Counted from the first letter of the stretch, positions 42,056 to 52,255 are shown. The stretch is DNA of 64,000 bases from Limimaricola pyoseonensis (GCF_900102015.1 NZ_FNAT01000002.1:124001-188000), one strand, 5' to 3'. A program made the numbers and translations. Notes: generated by a model not told the origin, from the letters alone.

Positions 42056-44454
42056 CCCCGCGCCCTCTTTGCCGCCGCGAGCACGCGTTCCGCCGTGGCG
42101 GGCGCGTCGAGCGCGGGGTAGTGGGGCCCGCAGGCCGCGGCCGCGTGGCTCAGCGCCAGGAAGGCCGAGATGCCGAGCATGAAGGGCGGCTCGCCCACCG
42201 CCTTGGAGCGGTAGATGGTCTGCGCCGGGTTCGGCGCGTCCCACAGGTTCACGTGAAACACGTCCGGCCGGTCCGAGCAGGCGGGGATCTTGTAGGTCGA
42301 GGGGGCGTGGGTGCGTAGCGCGCCCTTGTCGTCCCAGACCAGTTCCTCGGTGGTGAGCCAGCCCGCGCCCTGCACGTAGCCGCCCTCGATCTGGCCCTTG
42401 TCGAGCGCCGGGTTCAGCGAATGGCCCGCATCGTGCAGGATGTCCGTGCGCAGGATGCGGTTTTCGCCGGTGAGCGTGTCGATCGCCACCTCTGTCACGG
42501 CGCAGCCATGGGCGAAGTAGAAGAACGGCCGGCCCTGGCCCTTGATGCGGTCCCATTTCAGGTCCGGCGTCTTGTAGAAGCCGGTGGCCGAAAGGCTGAC
42601 CCGCGCCTCGTAGGCGAGCTTCACCGCCTGCTCGAAGCTCAGGCTTTCGCCGCCGACATGCACCTGGTCGTCGGCGAAGCGCACCTCGGAGGGCTTGCAC
42701 TGGTGCAGGCCGGCCAGGAACTCCGAGATCCGGTCGCGGATCGTGTCGCAGGCGGCCTGCGCCGCCATGCCGTTCAGGTCCGAGCCCGAGGAGGCGGCGG
42801 TGGCCGAGGTGTTGGGCACCTTGTGGGTGTCGGTCGCGGTGATGCGCACCCGCTCGGGCGAGACGCCGAAGCGCGCGGCGGCGACCTGCGCCACCTTGCG
42901 GAACAGGCCCTGTCCCATCTCGGTGCCGCCGTGGTTCAGGTGGATCGAGCCGTCCTGGTAGACATGCACCAAGGCGCCCGCCTGGTTCAGGTGCGTCAGC
43001 GTGAAAGAGATGCCGAACTTCACCGGCGAGAAGGCGATGCCGCGCTTCAGCACCGGGTTCTCGGCGTTCCACTCGGCGATGGCCGCGCGGCGGGCCTTGT
43101 AGTCCGAGGTCTCGAGCAGCCGCTCGGTCATCTCGTGCAGGATGAAGTCGGTGACTTCCATGCCATAGGGCGTGGTGTTGGCGCCCGTCTCGGGCGCGGC
43201 CCCGCCGCTTGGCAGCTGCGCCTGCGCGCCGCGCGAGGCGAGGTCGGTGTCGCCGTCCTTGGGCAGGGCGGGGGCGGGGTCGTCGTGGTGCTGCGGCGCC
43301 TCGTTCAGCTCCGACGCCGCGCGGTAGAAGTTGCGCCTGCGCACCTCGAGCGGGTCGAGGCCCAGCTCATGCGCCACCTCGTCCATCACCCGCTCGATCC
43401 CGAGCACGCCCTGCGGGCCGCCGAAGCCGCGGAAGGCGGTGGCGGACTGGTGGTTGGTCTTCAGCCGGTGCGAGGTGATCCGCACCGCGTCCAGCAGGTA
43501 GGCGTTGTCGGCATGCAGCATCGCCCGGTCGGCCACCGGCAGCGACAGGTCGAGCGACCAGCCGCAGCGGGTGTAATGGGTGAAGTCGACGCCCAGCACC
43601 CGTCCGTCCTCGTCGTAGCCGACCTCGTAGTCGACCCGGAAGTCGTGCCGCTTGCCGGTGATGGTCATGTCGTCGTCGCGGTCGTAGCGCATCCGGCAGG
43701 CGCGGCCGGTCTTCCCGGCAACGATGGCGCAGGCCACGGCGAGCGCGTTGCCCTGGCTTTCCTTGCCGCCGAAGCCGCCGCCCATGCGCCGGCACTCGAC
43801 CTTCACCGCCGACATCGGCAGGCCGAGCGCGTCGGCCACCTTGTGCTGGATCTCGGTCGGGTGCTGGGTCGAGGAATGGATCGTGACCCCGTCCTCCTGC
43901 GGCTGGGCCATCGCGGCCATGCCCTCGAGGTAGAAATGCTCCTGACCGCCCATCTCGAGCCGGCCCTTGAGCCGGCGCGGAGCGTTCGAGATGGCGGTCT
44001 CGGCGTCGCCCTTGGACCAGACCCGCGGCCCGTCCTCGAAGCGGGAGTTGGCGGCGAGCGCCTGCTCGACGGTGAGGATCGGCTCCTCTTCCTCGTACTC
44101 CACCTCCGCCAGCCGCGCCGCCTTGCGCGCGGCGAGATGGCTGTCGGCGGCCACGAGGAACAGCTGCTGGCCCATGTAATGCACCGTGCCGTCCGACAGC
44201 AGCGGCTCGTCATGCGCGCTGGGCGAACAGTCGGCGGGCCGGTCGAGGTCGTCCGCCGTCAGCACCATGGCGACGCCGGGCGCGGCGCGGACCTTGTCGA
44301 GCTTCATCGACACCACGCGCCCGCGCGCGATGCGCGACAGGCCGAAGGCGAGGTGCAGCGCATGGGCGGGGGCCGGGATGTCGTCGACATAGCGCGCCTG
44401 TCCGGTGACGTGCAGCACCGCGCTGTCATGCGGGAGGGGCTTGCCGACGCTCAT
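42052..44454 (-). CDS. xdhB: Xanthine dehydrogenase, molybdenum-binding subunit
   Basis: 800-residue large subunit that hydroxylates hypoxanthine and xanthine to urate. Moco-binding motifs: RRMGGGFGGKESQ, AFRGFGGPQGVLGIERV (substrate Arg), GGTEMGQGLF, and the catalytic Glu in SKAVGEPPFMLG. Around residues 380-425 a Gly/Ala/Pro/Asp-rich stretch sits where I recall only a short loop in the R. capsulatus protein. Coupled to xdhA and xdhC by ATGA. Confidence 0.95.
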   Translation of the reverse strand: MSVGKPLPHDSAVLHVTGQARYVDDIPAPAHALHLAFGLSRIARGRVVSMKLDKVRAAPGVAMVLTADDLDRPADCSPSAHDEPLLSDGTVHYMGQQLFLVAADSHLAARKAARLAEVEYEEEEPILTVEQALAANSRFEDGPRVWSKGDAETAISNAPRRLKGRLEMGGQEHFYLEGMAAMAQPQEDGVTIHSSTQHPTEIQHKVADALGLPMSAVKVECRRMGGGFGGKESQGNALAVACAIVAGKTGRACRMRYDRDDDMTITGKRHDFRVDYEVGYDEDGRVLGVDFTHYTRCGWSLDLSLPVADRAMLHADNAYLLDAVRITSHRLKTNHQSATAFRGFGGPQGVLGIERVMDEVAHELGLDPLEVRRRNFYRAASELNEAPQHHDDPAPALPKDGDTDLASRGAQAQLPSGGAAPETGANTTPYGMEVTDFILHEMTERLLETSDYKARRAAIAEWNAENPVLKRGIAFSPVKFGISFTLTHLNQAGALVHVYQDGSIHLNHGGTEMGQGLFRKVAQVAAARFGVSPERVRITATDTHKVPNTSATAASSGSDLNGMAAQAACDTIRDRISEFLAGLHQCKPSEVRFADDQVHVGGESLSFEQAVKLAYEARVSLSATGFYKTPDLKWDRIKGQGRPFFYFAHGCAVTEVAIDTLTGENRILRTDILHDAGHSLNPALDKGQIEGGYVQGAGWLTTEELVWDDKGALRTHAPSTYKIPACSDRPDVFHVNLWDAPNPAQTIYRSKAVGEPPFMLGISAFLALSHAAAACGPHYPALDAPATAERVLAAAKRARG

Positions 44455-45935
44455 GGCTGCACCTCCAGCACGTTGGTTCGCTGGCCCGACATCTCTGCGA
44501 ACCAGCGCCGCGCGAGGCCCTGCGCCGCCTCGAGCCGGTATTGGGCCGAGGCGCGCATGTCGGTGAGCGGGGTGAAGTCCTGCGCCAGCGCCGGCAGGGC
44601 GGCCTCGACGCTCTTTGCGGTCCACGGCTGGCCGGTCAGCGCCGCCTCGAAGGCCGCCGCGCGCTTGGGCGTCGCGGCCATGCCGCCGAAGCCGGTGCGG
44701 ATGGCGGTGACGCTGCCGTTCTCGACGGTCGCGTCGAAGGCGGCGCAGACGGCCGAGATGTCCTGATCGAAGCGCTTGGAGATCTTGTAGACCCGGAAGT
44801 TCTCGCGGGCTTCGGGCAGGCTCACCGCCTCGACGAACTCGCCGGGCTGCCGGTCCTGCTTGCCGTAGTCGATGAAGAACTCCTCGAGCGGCAGGTCGCG
44901 CCGGTCGTCGCCGCGGCGCAGGTGGATCGTCGCACCCAGCGCGATCAGCGCGGGCGCGTTGTCGCCGATCGGCGAGCCGTTGGCGAGGCTGCCGCCGATC
45001 GTGGCGGCGTTGCGTACCTGAACCGAGCCGTAGCGGCGCACCATCTCGGCATAGGAGGGGTAGGGTGCGGCCAGCGTCTCGAGCACGCGGGTCATGGTGA
45101 CGCCCGCGCCGAAGCGGATGCGGCCCTCTTCGCGGGTGATCGTCTTCAGATCTTCGCAGCGGTTGAGGAAGGCGGTCTCGGGCAGGGCGCGCAGCCCCTT
45201 GGTGACCCAGAGCCCGACATCGGTGGCGCCGGCGATCAGCGTCGCCTCGGGGTGGTCGAGATACCAGGCGGCCAGCTCGTCGGCGGTCTCGGGGATGAAG
45301 CCCGGTGCCTCGGTCAGCGTGGCGTCGGTGCCTTGGCCCGCCTCGGGCTCGTAGGGGGCGCGGCCGCCCGCGGGGCCGCTCGCGGCATCGGCGCGCGCGG
45401 CCGCGTCGCCCGCCGTCTGCGCGGCGGAAAGCGTCTTCAGCTTCTCGCGGTCGCTCTCGATCCAGCCGGGCAGGGGCGCGCCCTGGGCGGCCTCGGCGGC
45501 GCGGATGATCGGCGCGTAGCCGGTGCAGCGGCACAGGTTGCCGGCGAGCTGGTCGTCATGGTCGGTGCGGCCCTGCGCATGGGCCGCGGCCATCGCCATG
45601 ACGAAGCCCGGCGTGCAGAAGCCGCACTGGCTGCCGTGATAGTCCACCATCGCCTGCTGCACGGGATGCAGCGCGGCCCCTTCGGCCAGCCCCTCGACGG
45701 TGCGCACGGCGCGGCCGGCGAGCTGCGGCAGGAACAGGATGCAGGCGTTGAGCGCGCGCAGGCCCCCCTCGGGGTCGGTGACGATCACCGTGCAGGCGCC
45801 GCAATCGCCCTCGTTGCAGCCTTCCTTGGTGCCGGTCAGGCCCTTCTGCTCGCGGAGGTAGTCGAGCAGGGTGCGCGTCGGCGCTCCGCCGGCACGGACC
45901 GTCTCTCCGTTCAGAAGAAACGCGATATCGGTCAT
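44451..45935 (-). CDS. xdhA: Xanthine dehydrogenase, Fe-S/FAD subunit
   Basis: 494 residues. The 2Fe-2S ferredoxin domain has CNEGDCGACTVIV; the second cluster domain has GSQCGFCTPGFVMAM and NLCRCTGYAPI. After an Ala/Gly/Pro-rich linker (about 170-212) comes the FAD domain with LIAGATDVGLWVTK and IGGSLANGSPIGDNAP. Somewhat longer than the R. capsulatus subunit as I remember it, because of the linker. First gene of the operon; the ATG at 45935 lacks a strong ribosome-binding site. Electrons pass Moco to Fe-S to FAD to NAD+. Confidence 0.95.
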   Translation of the reverse strand: MTDIAFLLNGETVRAGGAPTRTLLDYLREQKGLTGTKEGCNEGDCGACTVIVTDPEGGLRALNACILFLPQLAGRAVRTVEGLAEGAALHPVQQAMVDYHGSQCGFCTPGFVMAMAAAHAQGRTDHDDQLAGNLCRCTGYAPIIRAAEAAQGAPLPGWIESDREKLKTLSAAQTAGDAAARADAASGPAGGRAPYEPEAGQGTDATLTEAPGFIPETADELAAWYLDHPEATLIAGATDVGLWVTKGLRALPETAFLNRCEDLKTITREEGRIRFGAGVTMTRVLETLAAPYPSYAEMVRRYGSVQVRNAATIGGSLANGSPIGDNAPALIALGATIHLRRGDDRRDLPLEEFFIDYGKQDRQPGEFVEAVSLPEARENFRVYKISKRFDQDISAVCAAFDATVENGSVTAIRTGFGGMAATPKRAAAFEAALTGQPWTAKSVEAALPALAQDFTPLTDMRASAQYRLEAAQGLARRWFAEMSGQRTNVLEVQP

Positions 45936-46246
45936 CGAAGTAGATCCGCCGCCTTACCATATGGCCGAGGACGCCAGAGCCCGGTCGATGCGGCGTAGAC
46001 CGGGCCGTCCTATCGCTGGACAACATGAAAGCCGATGGGGGCGCGACTTGGCAAGCCCCGCCTTCGTTTCGTTGCGGAATGCGCGCCGGGCGTGGGCCTT
46101 CCACGTCGTCCGTCCGCCGCTTTCGGCACGAAATTGACCGCGCGGGGCGGCGCGGCATGGCGCCGGCATCACGTTTGCACGACGCCGCGTGACCCATGGG
46201 CCCGCGCGGCTTTCCGGACCGCCCCGGCCGGGGTAGAACCGCCTCC
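45936..46246. other. Divergent intergenic region between xdhA and dnaE
   Basis: 311 bp without a convincing gene. It must hold the promoters of the purine operon (leftward) and dnaE (rightward). TTGACC at 46134-46139 is a possible -35 element for dnaE, but the matching -10 is poor. No clear palindromic operator was found for a purine-responsive regulator. Confidence 0.5.
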
Positions 46247-49200
46247 ATGGCCGATCCTCGATTCATCCACCTGCGCGTCCACACCGAGCATTCGCTGCTC
46301 GAAGGCGCGATCCCCGTGAAGAAGCTGCCGGGCCTCGCCGCCAAGGCCGAGATGCCCGCGGTGGCGATCACCGACACCAACAACATGTTCGCCGCGCTGG
46401 AATTTTCCGAGACGGCGGCCAAGGCCGGGGTGCAGCCGATCGTCGGTTGCCAGGTCGACCTGTGCTACCTGCCGCCCGAGCCGGGCAAGCGCCCCGAGCT
46501 GCCCGCGCCGCTGGTGCTGCTGGCGCAGACCGAGGCCGGCTACATGAACCTGATGAAGCTGAACTCCTGCCTCTATCTGAAGGAGGACGGGCAGCTGCCG
46601 CAGGTCTCGGTCGAGGAGATCGAGGCGCTCTCGGGCGGGCTGATCTGCCTGACCGGCGGCCCCGACGGCCCCGTCGGCCGGCTCTTGCGGCAGGGCCAGC
46701 GGCCCAAGGCCGAGGCGCTGATGCAGCGTCTGAAGGCGGCATTCCCGGACCGGCTCTATGTCGAGCTGCAGCGCCATCCGGGCGAGGACGGCCTGCCGGA
46801 GGCCGAGAAGCTGTCGGAGCGCGGCCATGTCGAGATGGCCTACGCCATGGACCTGCCGCTGGTCGCGACCAACGACGTCTATTTCCCGAGGCCCGAGATC
46901 TACGAGGCGCATGACGCGCTGATCTGCATCGCCCAGGGCGCCTATGTCGACCAGCAGGAGCCGCGCCGCAGGCTGACCTCGCAGCACTACTTCAAGAGCC
47001 CGCAGGAGATGGCGACGCTGTTCGCCGACCTGCCCGAGGCGCTGGAGAACACGGTCGAGATCGCGAAACGCTGCGCCTTCAAGACCTACAAGCGCGCGCC
47101 GATCCTGCCGAAATTCGCCGATGACGAGGTGGTCGAGCTCAGGCGCCAGGCGCAGGAGGGCCTCAAGGCCCGCCTCGCGGTGATCCCGCACGCGGTCAGC
47201 GTCGAGGAGTACGAGCAGCGGCTCGAGTTCGAGCTGGGCATCATCGAGGGGATGGGCTTTCCCGGCTACTTCCTGATCGTCGCCGACTTCATCAAGTGGG
47301 CCAAGGAACACGACATCCCGGTCGGTCCGGGCCGGGGCTCGGGTGCGGGCTCGCTCGTGGCCTACGCGCTGACCATTACCGACCTCGACCCGCTGCGCTA
47401 CTCGCTGCTGTTCGAACGCTTCCTCAACCCCGAGCGGGTCTCGATGCCCGACTTCGACATCGACTTCTGCATGGACCGCCGCGAGGAGGTGATCCGCTAC
47501 GTGCAGGAGAAGTACGGCCGCGAGAAGGTCGGGCAGATCATCACCTTCGGCGCGCTGCTCTCGAAGGCCGCCGTGCGCGATGTCGGCCGGGTGCTGCAGA
47601 TGCCCTACGGCCAGGTCGACCGGCTGTCGAAGATGATCCCCGTGGAGGGGGTGAAGCCGGTCTCGATCGAGAAGGCGCTGGCCGACGAGCCGCGGCTCAG
47701 GGAGGAGGCCAAGAACGAGGAGGTGGTGAACCGCCTGCTGACCTACGCCCAGCAGGTCGAGGGGCTCTACCGCAACGCCTCGACCCACGCCGCCGGCGTG
47801 GTGATCGGCGACCGGCCGCTCGACGCGCTGGTGCCGCTCTACCGCGACCCGCGCTCCGAGATGCCGGCGACCCAGTTCAACATGAAATGGGTCGAGCAGG
47901 CGGGGCTGGTGAAGTTCGACTTCCTCGGCCTGAAGACGCTGACCGTCATCCAGAACGCGATGGACCTGATCCTGAAATCGGGCCGGCCGCTGCACGTGGC
48001 CGAGGACGGGACCGAGCTCTATACACCGCCAGAGGGCGGCGAGAACCAGATCAACCTGATCCCGCTCGACGACGAGAAGACCTACAGGCTCTACTCGCGC
48101 GCCAAGACCGTCGCGGTGTTCCAGGTGGAATCCTCGGGCATGATGGATGCGCTCAAGCGCATGAAGCCCACCTGCATCGAGGATATCGTGGCGCTGGTGG
48201 CGCTCTATCGCCCGGGTCCGATGGAGAACATCCCGGTCTATTGCGAGGTCAAGAACGGCCAGCGCGAGATCACCTCGATCCATCCCTCGATCGACTACAT
48301 CCTGGCCGAGACGCAGGGCATCATCGTCTACCAGGAACAGGTGATGCAGATCGCGCAGGTCATGGCGGGCTACTCGCTCGGCGGCGCCGACCTTCTGCGC
48401 CGCGCCATGGGCAAGAAGATCGCCGAGGAGATGGCCAAGGAGCGCCCGAAGTTCGTCGAGGGCGCGATGGCGAACGGGGTCGACAAGAAGAAGGCGATGG
48501 AGGTCTTCGACCTTCTCGAGAAGTTCGCCAATTACGGCTTCAACAAGTCGCACGCCGCCGCCTACGCTGTGGTCAGCTACCAGACCGCGTGGCTCAAGGC
48601 GAACCACCCGGTCGAGTTCATGGCCGGTGTGATGAACTGCGACATCCATCTCACCGACAAGCTGGGCGTCTATTTCCAGGAGGTGAAGAAAGGCCTCGGC
48701 CTCGACTGGACGCCGCCCTGCGTGAACCGCTCACAGGCGATGTTCGACGTGGTGGACGGCAAGCTGGTCTATGCGCTGGGCGCGCTCAAGAATGTCGGCG
48801 TCGAGGCGATGAAGCTGATCGTCGACGGCCGCGGCGAGCGCCCCTTCGCCACGATCTACGACATGGCGCGCCGGGTCGACCTGAAGAAGATCGGCAAGCG
48901 GCCCTTGGAGATGCTGGCCCGCGCCGGTGCCTTCGACGTGCTCGACCGCAACCGCCGGCGGGTCTTCTCGGGGCTCGACGCGCTGGTGGCCTATTCGGCC
49001 GCGATCCACGCCCAGAAGGAAAGCGCGCAGGTCTCGCTCTTCGGCGAGGCGGGCGAGGACCTGCCCGAGCCGCGCATGCCGCAGGTGACCGACTGGCTGC
49101 CGGCCGAGCGGCTGGCCGAGGAGTTCAAGGCGGTCGGCTTCTACCTCTCGGGCCACCCGCTTGACGACTACCTCGCGCCTCTGAAGCGCAAGGGCGTGAT

Positions 49201-49756
49201 GACGCTCGACGAGGTGACCGAGAAGGCGGGCGAGCGCGGCGCCTTCGTCGGCAAGATGGCCGGCACCGTCGCAGGCCGGCAGGAGCGCAAGTCGGCGCGG
49301 GGCAACCGCTTCGCCTTCGTGCAGCTCTCGGACCCGACGGGGCAGTACGAGGTGACGATGTTCTCCGACACGCTGGAGGTCGCGCGCGAGCATCTCGAGA
49401 CCGGCAGCCAGGTGGTGGTGCAGGTCGAGGCGACGATGGAGAGCGACCAGCTGAAGCTCCTCGGCCGTTCGGTCGCGCCGATCGACACGGTGGTGGCCGA
49501 TGCCGGCGGCTCGGGGCTCAGGGTCTTTCTCGACCAGCCCGACGCGATCACCATGCTCAAGGGTGTGCTCGAGCAGGCCGGGCGCGAGGTGCAGCGCGGC
49601 CAGCGCATCGCGCGCGGCCCAATCAGCATCTGCCTGATGGGCGAGGGGCTGCCAGGCGAGGTCGAGATCGACTGCGGCGCCGACTGGCCGGTGACACCGC
49701 AGATCAAGGGCGCGCTGCGCTCGCTGCCGGGCGTGGTCGAGGTCGAGGAGGTCTGA
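46247..49756 (+). CDS. dnaE: DNA polymerase III, alpha subunit
   Basis: 1169-residue replicative polymerase. N-terminal PHP domain (FIHLRVHTEHSLLEGA, then AITDTNNMFA), polymerase core with VGPGRGSGAGSLVAYAL and the catalytic PDFDIDFCMDRREEVI, fingers region ASTHAAGVVIGDRPL, ALVALYRPGPME, and GYGFNKSHAAAYA-type segment (NYGFNKSHAAAYAVVSYQTAW). The C-terminal OB fold is around FAFVQLSDPTGQYEVTMFSD. The ATG at 46247 begins the conserved N-terminus; the upstream in-frame stretch is not similar to anything. Confidence 0.97.
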   Translation: MADPRFIHLRVHTEHSLLEGAIPVKKLPGLAAKAEMPAVAITDTNNMFAALEFSETAAKAGVQPIVGCQVDLCYLPPEPGKRPELPAPLVLLAQTEAGYMNLMKLNSCLYLKEDGQLPQVSVEEIEALSGGLICLTGGPDGPVGRLLRQGQRPKAEALMQRLKAAFPDRLYVELQRHPGEDGLPEAEKLSERGHVEMAYAMDLPLVATNDVYFPRPEIYEAHDALICIAQGAYVDQQEPRRRLTSQHYFKSPQEMATLFADLPEALENTVEIAKRCAFKTYKRAPILPKFADDEVVELRRQAQEGLKARLAVIPHAVSVEEYEQRLEFELGIIEGMGFPGYFLIVADFIKWAKEHDIPVGPGRGSGAGSLVAYALTITDLDPLRYSLLFERFLNPERVSMPDFDIDFCMDRREEVIRYVQEKYGREKVGQIITFGALLSKAAVRDVGRVLQMPYGQVDRLSKMIPVEGVKPVSIEKALADEPRLREEAKNEEVVNRLLTYAQQVEGLYRNASTHAAGVVIGDRPLDALVPLYRDPRSEMPATQFNMKWVEQAGLVKFDFLGLKTLTVIQNAMDLILKSGRPLHVAEDGTELYTPPEGGENQINLIPLDDEKTYRLYSRAKTVAVFQVESSGMMDALKRMKPTCIEDIVALVALYRPGPMENIPVYCEVKNGQREITSIHPSIDYILAETQGIIVYQEQVMQIAQVMAGYSLGGADLLRRAMGKKIAEEMAKERPKFVEGAMANGVDKKKAMEVFDLLEKFANYGFNKSHAAAYAVVSYQTAWLKANHPVEFMAGVMNCDIHLTDKLGVYFQEVKKGLGLDWTPPCVNRSQAMFDVVDGKLVYALGALKNVGVEAMKLIVDGRGERPFATIYDMARRVDLKKIGKRPLEMLARAGAFDVLDRNRRRVFSGLDALVAYSAAIHAQKESAQVSLFGEAGEDLPEPRMPQVTDWLPAERLAEEFKAVGFYLSGHPLDDYLAPLKRKGVMTLDEVTEKAGERGAFVGKMAGTVAGRQERKSARGNRFAFVQLSDPTGQYEVTMFSDTLEVAREHLETGSQVVVQVEATMESDQLKLLGRSVAPIDTVVADAGGSGLRVFLDQPDAITMLKGVLEQAGREVQRGQRIARGPISICLMGEGLPGEVEIDCGADWPVTPQIKGALRSLPGVVEVEEV

Positions 49757-49846
49757 GCGGCGCGCCGCCAGCGCCGTGGGCAGGGTCGATGGACTGGGCC
49801 GGGCGGCGCGCTAGACTGGCCGCCAGACCCTGTCACGGAGACCGCG

Positions 49847-50413
49847 ATGCGCCGCCCTTTCGTATTCCTGACCGCCGCGATCGCGCTGTCGGCCTGCGCG
49901 GCGGGCCTGGCCGGCGGCAGCGCGACATGGTCGGGCCCCGCGCCCGATGCCCGCGAGGTCGCGCCCGGCACGATCCTGCCCTTCGGGCAGATGGCCCGGG
50001 TCTGCGGCCTGCCGGACGACGCGCTGGGCACGGCGGTCGAGGCGGCCTCGGGCTTCACGCTGCATGACAGCGCCGCCGGCGACACCGCGCCGCGCACGCA
50101 TTACGTCACGGGCTTTTCCGATGGCTGCGCGCGGCAGTTCACCGCGGCGCTGGCGCTGTTCGGCGACACCGGGGTCCACGAGGCGACGGCCTATGGGGCG
50201 GGGGTGGCGCATGAGCCGGTGGCGGCGGCCTATGAGGAGGTGAAGCGGCAGATCTGCGGCGTGCCGAAGGGCCAGCCCTGCGGCCGCTCGGCCGAGCGGC
50301 TCGCGGCGAACACCACTTTCCTGACCGCCTACGCCGCCTTCGGCGCCAGCGGCCGGCACGCCGACATGCTGCTGCATGACCGGCGGGCGCTGGCGATGGG
50401 GGTGGAGCGCTGA
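49847..50413 (+). CDS. Predicted lipoprotein, unknown function
   Basis: 188 residues: signal FVFLTAAIALSAC with a lipobox (LSAC), then VAPGTILPFGQMARVCGLPDDALG, YVTGFSDGCARQFTAALALFGD and GVPKGQPCGRSAERLA. Three or four Cys in the mature part may form disulfides. GGAG precedes the ATG. Looks conserved-family-like but I cannot name it. Convergent with slyX, two bases apart. Confidence 0.75.
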   Translation: MRRPFVFLTAAIALSACAAGLAGGSATWSGPAPDAREVAPGTILPFGQMARVCGLPDDALGTAVEAASGFTLHDSAAGDTAPRTHYVTGFSDGCARQFTAALALFGDTGVHEATAYGAGVAHEPVAAAYEEVKRQICGVPKGQPCGRSAERLAANTTFLTAYAAFGASGRHADMLLHDRRALAMGVER

Positions 50414-50415
50414 GC

Positions 50416-50619
50416 CTACCAGTGCGGCGGGCGCTGGTCGCCCAGCACGACGCCGCCCGAGCCCTCGGCCTCCGCCTCGGCCAGGCGCTCGCGCAGATGT
50501 GCGACCTGCCGTGTCAGCACGGCGATCTCGCGCTCCTGCCGCGCCACCACGTCCGAAAGATCGTCGACCGTGCGGATCAGGTGGCTCAGCTTCTCCTCGA
50601 TGTCGATCTGCTTCGTCAT
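50416..50619 (-). CDS. slyX: SlyX-family protein
   Basis: 67-residue coiled-coil protein (IDIEEKLSHLIRTVDDLSDVVARQEREIAVLTRQVAHLRERL) ending in the typical PPHW-like motif (RPPHW). The family's function is unknown. ATG at 50619; divergent from hisS. Confidence 0.88.
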   Translation of the reverse strand: MTKQIDIEEKLSHLIRTVDDLSDVVARQEREIAVLTRQVAHLRERLAEAEAEGSGGVVLGDQRPPHW

Positions 50620-50705
50620 GCGTCCTTAACACACGAGGTCGCGCGGGGTTGCAAGCGCGGCGCGGAGGTTGCTCCCGCGGGCCGCCCGCGCTAAGCCCGC
50701 GCGCG

Positions 50706-50735
50706 ACTGTGCCCGCGAAGACTGTGCCCGAGAAG
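50706..50735 (+). repeat. 15-bp tandem duplication in the hisS leader
   Basis: Two adjacent copies of ACTGTGCCCG(C/A)GAAG differing at one base, 50706-50720 and 50721-50735. The second copy contributes to the AAGGA ribosome-binding site of hisS. Confidence 0.85.
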
Positions 50736-50746
50736 GACGCCCATCC

Positions 50747-52255
50747 ATGGCCAAGGACAAGATCCGCCGCCCCCGCGCCGAGACGCCGAAGGGGTTCCGC
50801 GACTATTTCGGCGCCGAGGTCACCGCGCGCGCCGCGATGCTGCGCCGGATCGCCGAGGTCTATCATCGCTACGGCTTCGAGGCGCTGGAAACTTCGGGCG
50901 TCGAGACGGTCGAGGCGCTGGGCAAGTTCCTGCCCGACGTGGACCGCCCGAACGAGGGCGTCTTCGCATGGCAGGAGGACGCCGAGGGCGACAGGCCCGG
51001 CGACTGGCTGGCGCTGCGCTACGACCTGACCGCGCCGCTTGCGCGGGTCTACGCCCAGCACCGCAACGACCTGCCGACCCCCTATCGCCGCTACGCGATG
51101 GGCCCGGTCTGGCGCAACGAGAAGCCGGGGCCGGGGCGGTTCCGCCAGTTCTACCAGTGCGACGCCGACACGGTGGGCGCGCCCTCCGTCGCGGCCGATG
51201 CCGAGATCTGCGCCATGCTCGCCGACACGCTCGAGGCCGTGGGCATCGCGCGCGGCGACTACGTGGTGCGGGTCAACAACCGCAAGGTCCTGAACGGCGT
51301 GATGGAGGTGGCCGGCGTGCTCGACCCCTCCGACCCGGAGAAGTTCACCCGTGAGCGTGGCATCGTGCTGCGCGCCATCGACAAGCTCGACCGGCTCGGC
51401 ACCGATGGCGTGCGGATGCTGCTGGGCGAGGGCCGCAAGGACGACTCGGGCGACTTCACCCAAGGCGCCGGGCTGCAGCCCGCGCAGGCCGAGGTGGTGA
51501 TGGGCTTCATGGAGGCGCGGCGCGACACGGCAGGCGAGACGCTGGCGCGGCTGCGCGAGCTGGTCGGCGGCTCGGCCATTGGCGCCGAGGGCGTGGACGA
51601 GCTCGAGACCATCGCCGCGCTGCTCGAGGCGCAGGGCATGGGGCCCGACCGCGTCGTGATCGACCCCTCCGTCGTGCGGGGCCTGGGCTACTACACCGGC
51701 CCGGTCTTCGAGGCGGAGCTGACCTTCGAGATCCTCGACGAGAAGGGCCGTCCGCGCCAGTTCGGCTCGGTCGCGGGCGGCGGGCGCTACGACGACCTCG
51801 TCAAGCGCTTCACCGGCCAGGCCGTGCCCGCCACCGGCGTCTCGATCGGCGTCGACCGGCTGCTCGCGGCGCTGGCCGCCAAGGGCCGCGGCGCGACCGA
51901 GGCGCAGGGTCCGGTGGTCGTCACCGTGATGGACCGCGACCGCATGGCCGACTACCAGGCCATGGCGTCCGAGCTGCGGGCGGCAGGCATCCGCGCCGAG
52001 GTCTATCTCGGCAACCCGAAGAACTTCGGCAACCAGATGAAGTACGCCGACCGGCGCGGCAGCCCGGTGGCGGTGATCGAGGGCGGCGACGAGAAGGATC
52101 GCGGCGTCGTGCAGATCAAGGACCTGATCCTTGGCGCGCAGATCGCGAAGAACGCGACGCTGGAGGAGTGGAAGGACCGCCCCTCCCAGGTCGAGGTGCC
52201 GCGCGCCGAGCTCGTCGAGCGCGTCCGCGCGATGATCGAGGGCCAGTCGTCATGA
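50747..52255 (+). CDS. hisS: Histidyl-tRNA synthetase
   Basis: 502-residue class II synthetase. Motif 2 is [27 protein letters not shown]; the histidine-binding signature [11 protein letters not shown] and motif 3 [13 protein letters not shown] with [13 protein letters not shown] are intact. The C-terminal anticodon-binding domain follows ([22 protein letters not shown]). Start ATG 50747 with AAGGA upstream. Coupled by ATGA to hisZ, an arrangement linking tRNA charging and histidine synthesis. Confidence 0.96.
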   Translation: MAKDKIRRPRAETPKGFRDYFGAEVTARAAMLRRIAEVYHRYGFEALETSGVETVEALGKFLPDVDRPNEGVFAWQEDAEGDRPGDWLALRYDLTAPLARVYAQHRNDLPTPYRRYAMGPVWRNEKPGPGRFRQFYQCDADTVGAPSVAADAEICAMLADTLEAVGIARGDYVVRVNNRKVLNGVMEVAGVLDPSDPEKFTRERGIVLRAIDKLDRLGTDGVRMLLGEGRKDDSGDFTQGAGLQPAQAEVVMGFMEARRDTAGETLARLRELVGGSAIGAEGVDELETIAALLEAQGMGPDRVVIDPSVVRGLGYYTGPVFEAELTFEILDEKGRPRQFGSVAGGGRYDDLVKRFTGQAVPATGVSIGVDRLLAALAAKGRGATEAQGPVVVTVMDRDRMADYQAMASELRAAGIRAEVYLGNPKNFGNQMKYADRRGSPVAVIEGGDEKDRGVVQIKDLILGAQIAKNATLEEWKDRPSQVEVPRAELVERVRAMIEGQSS

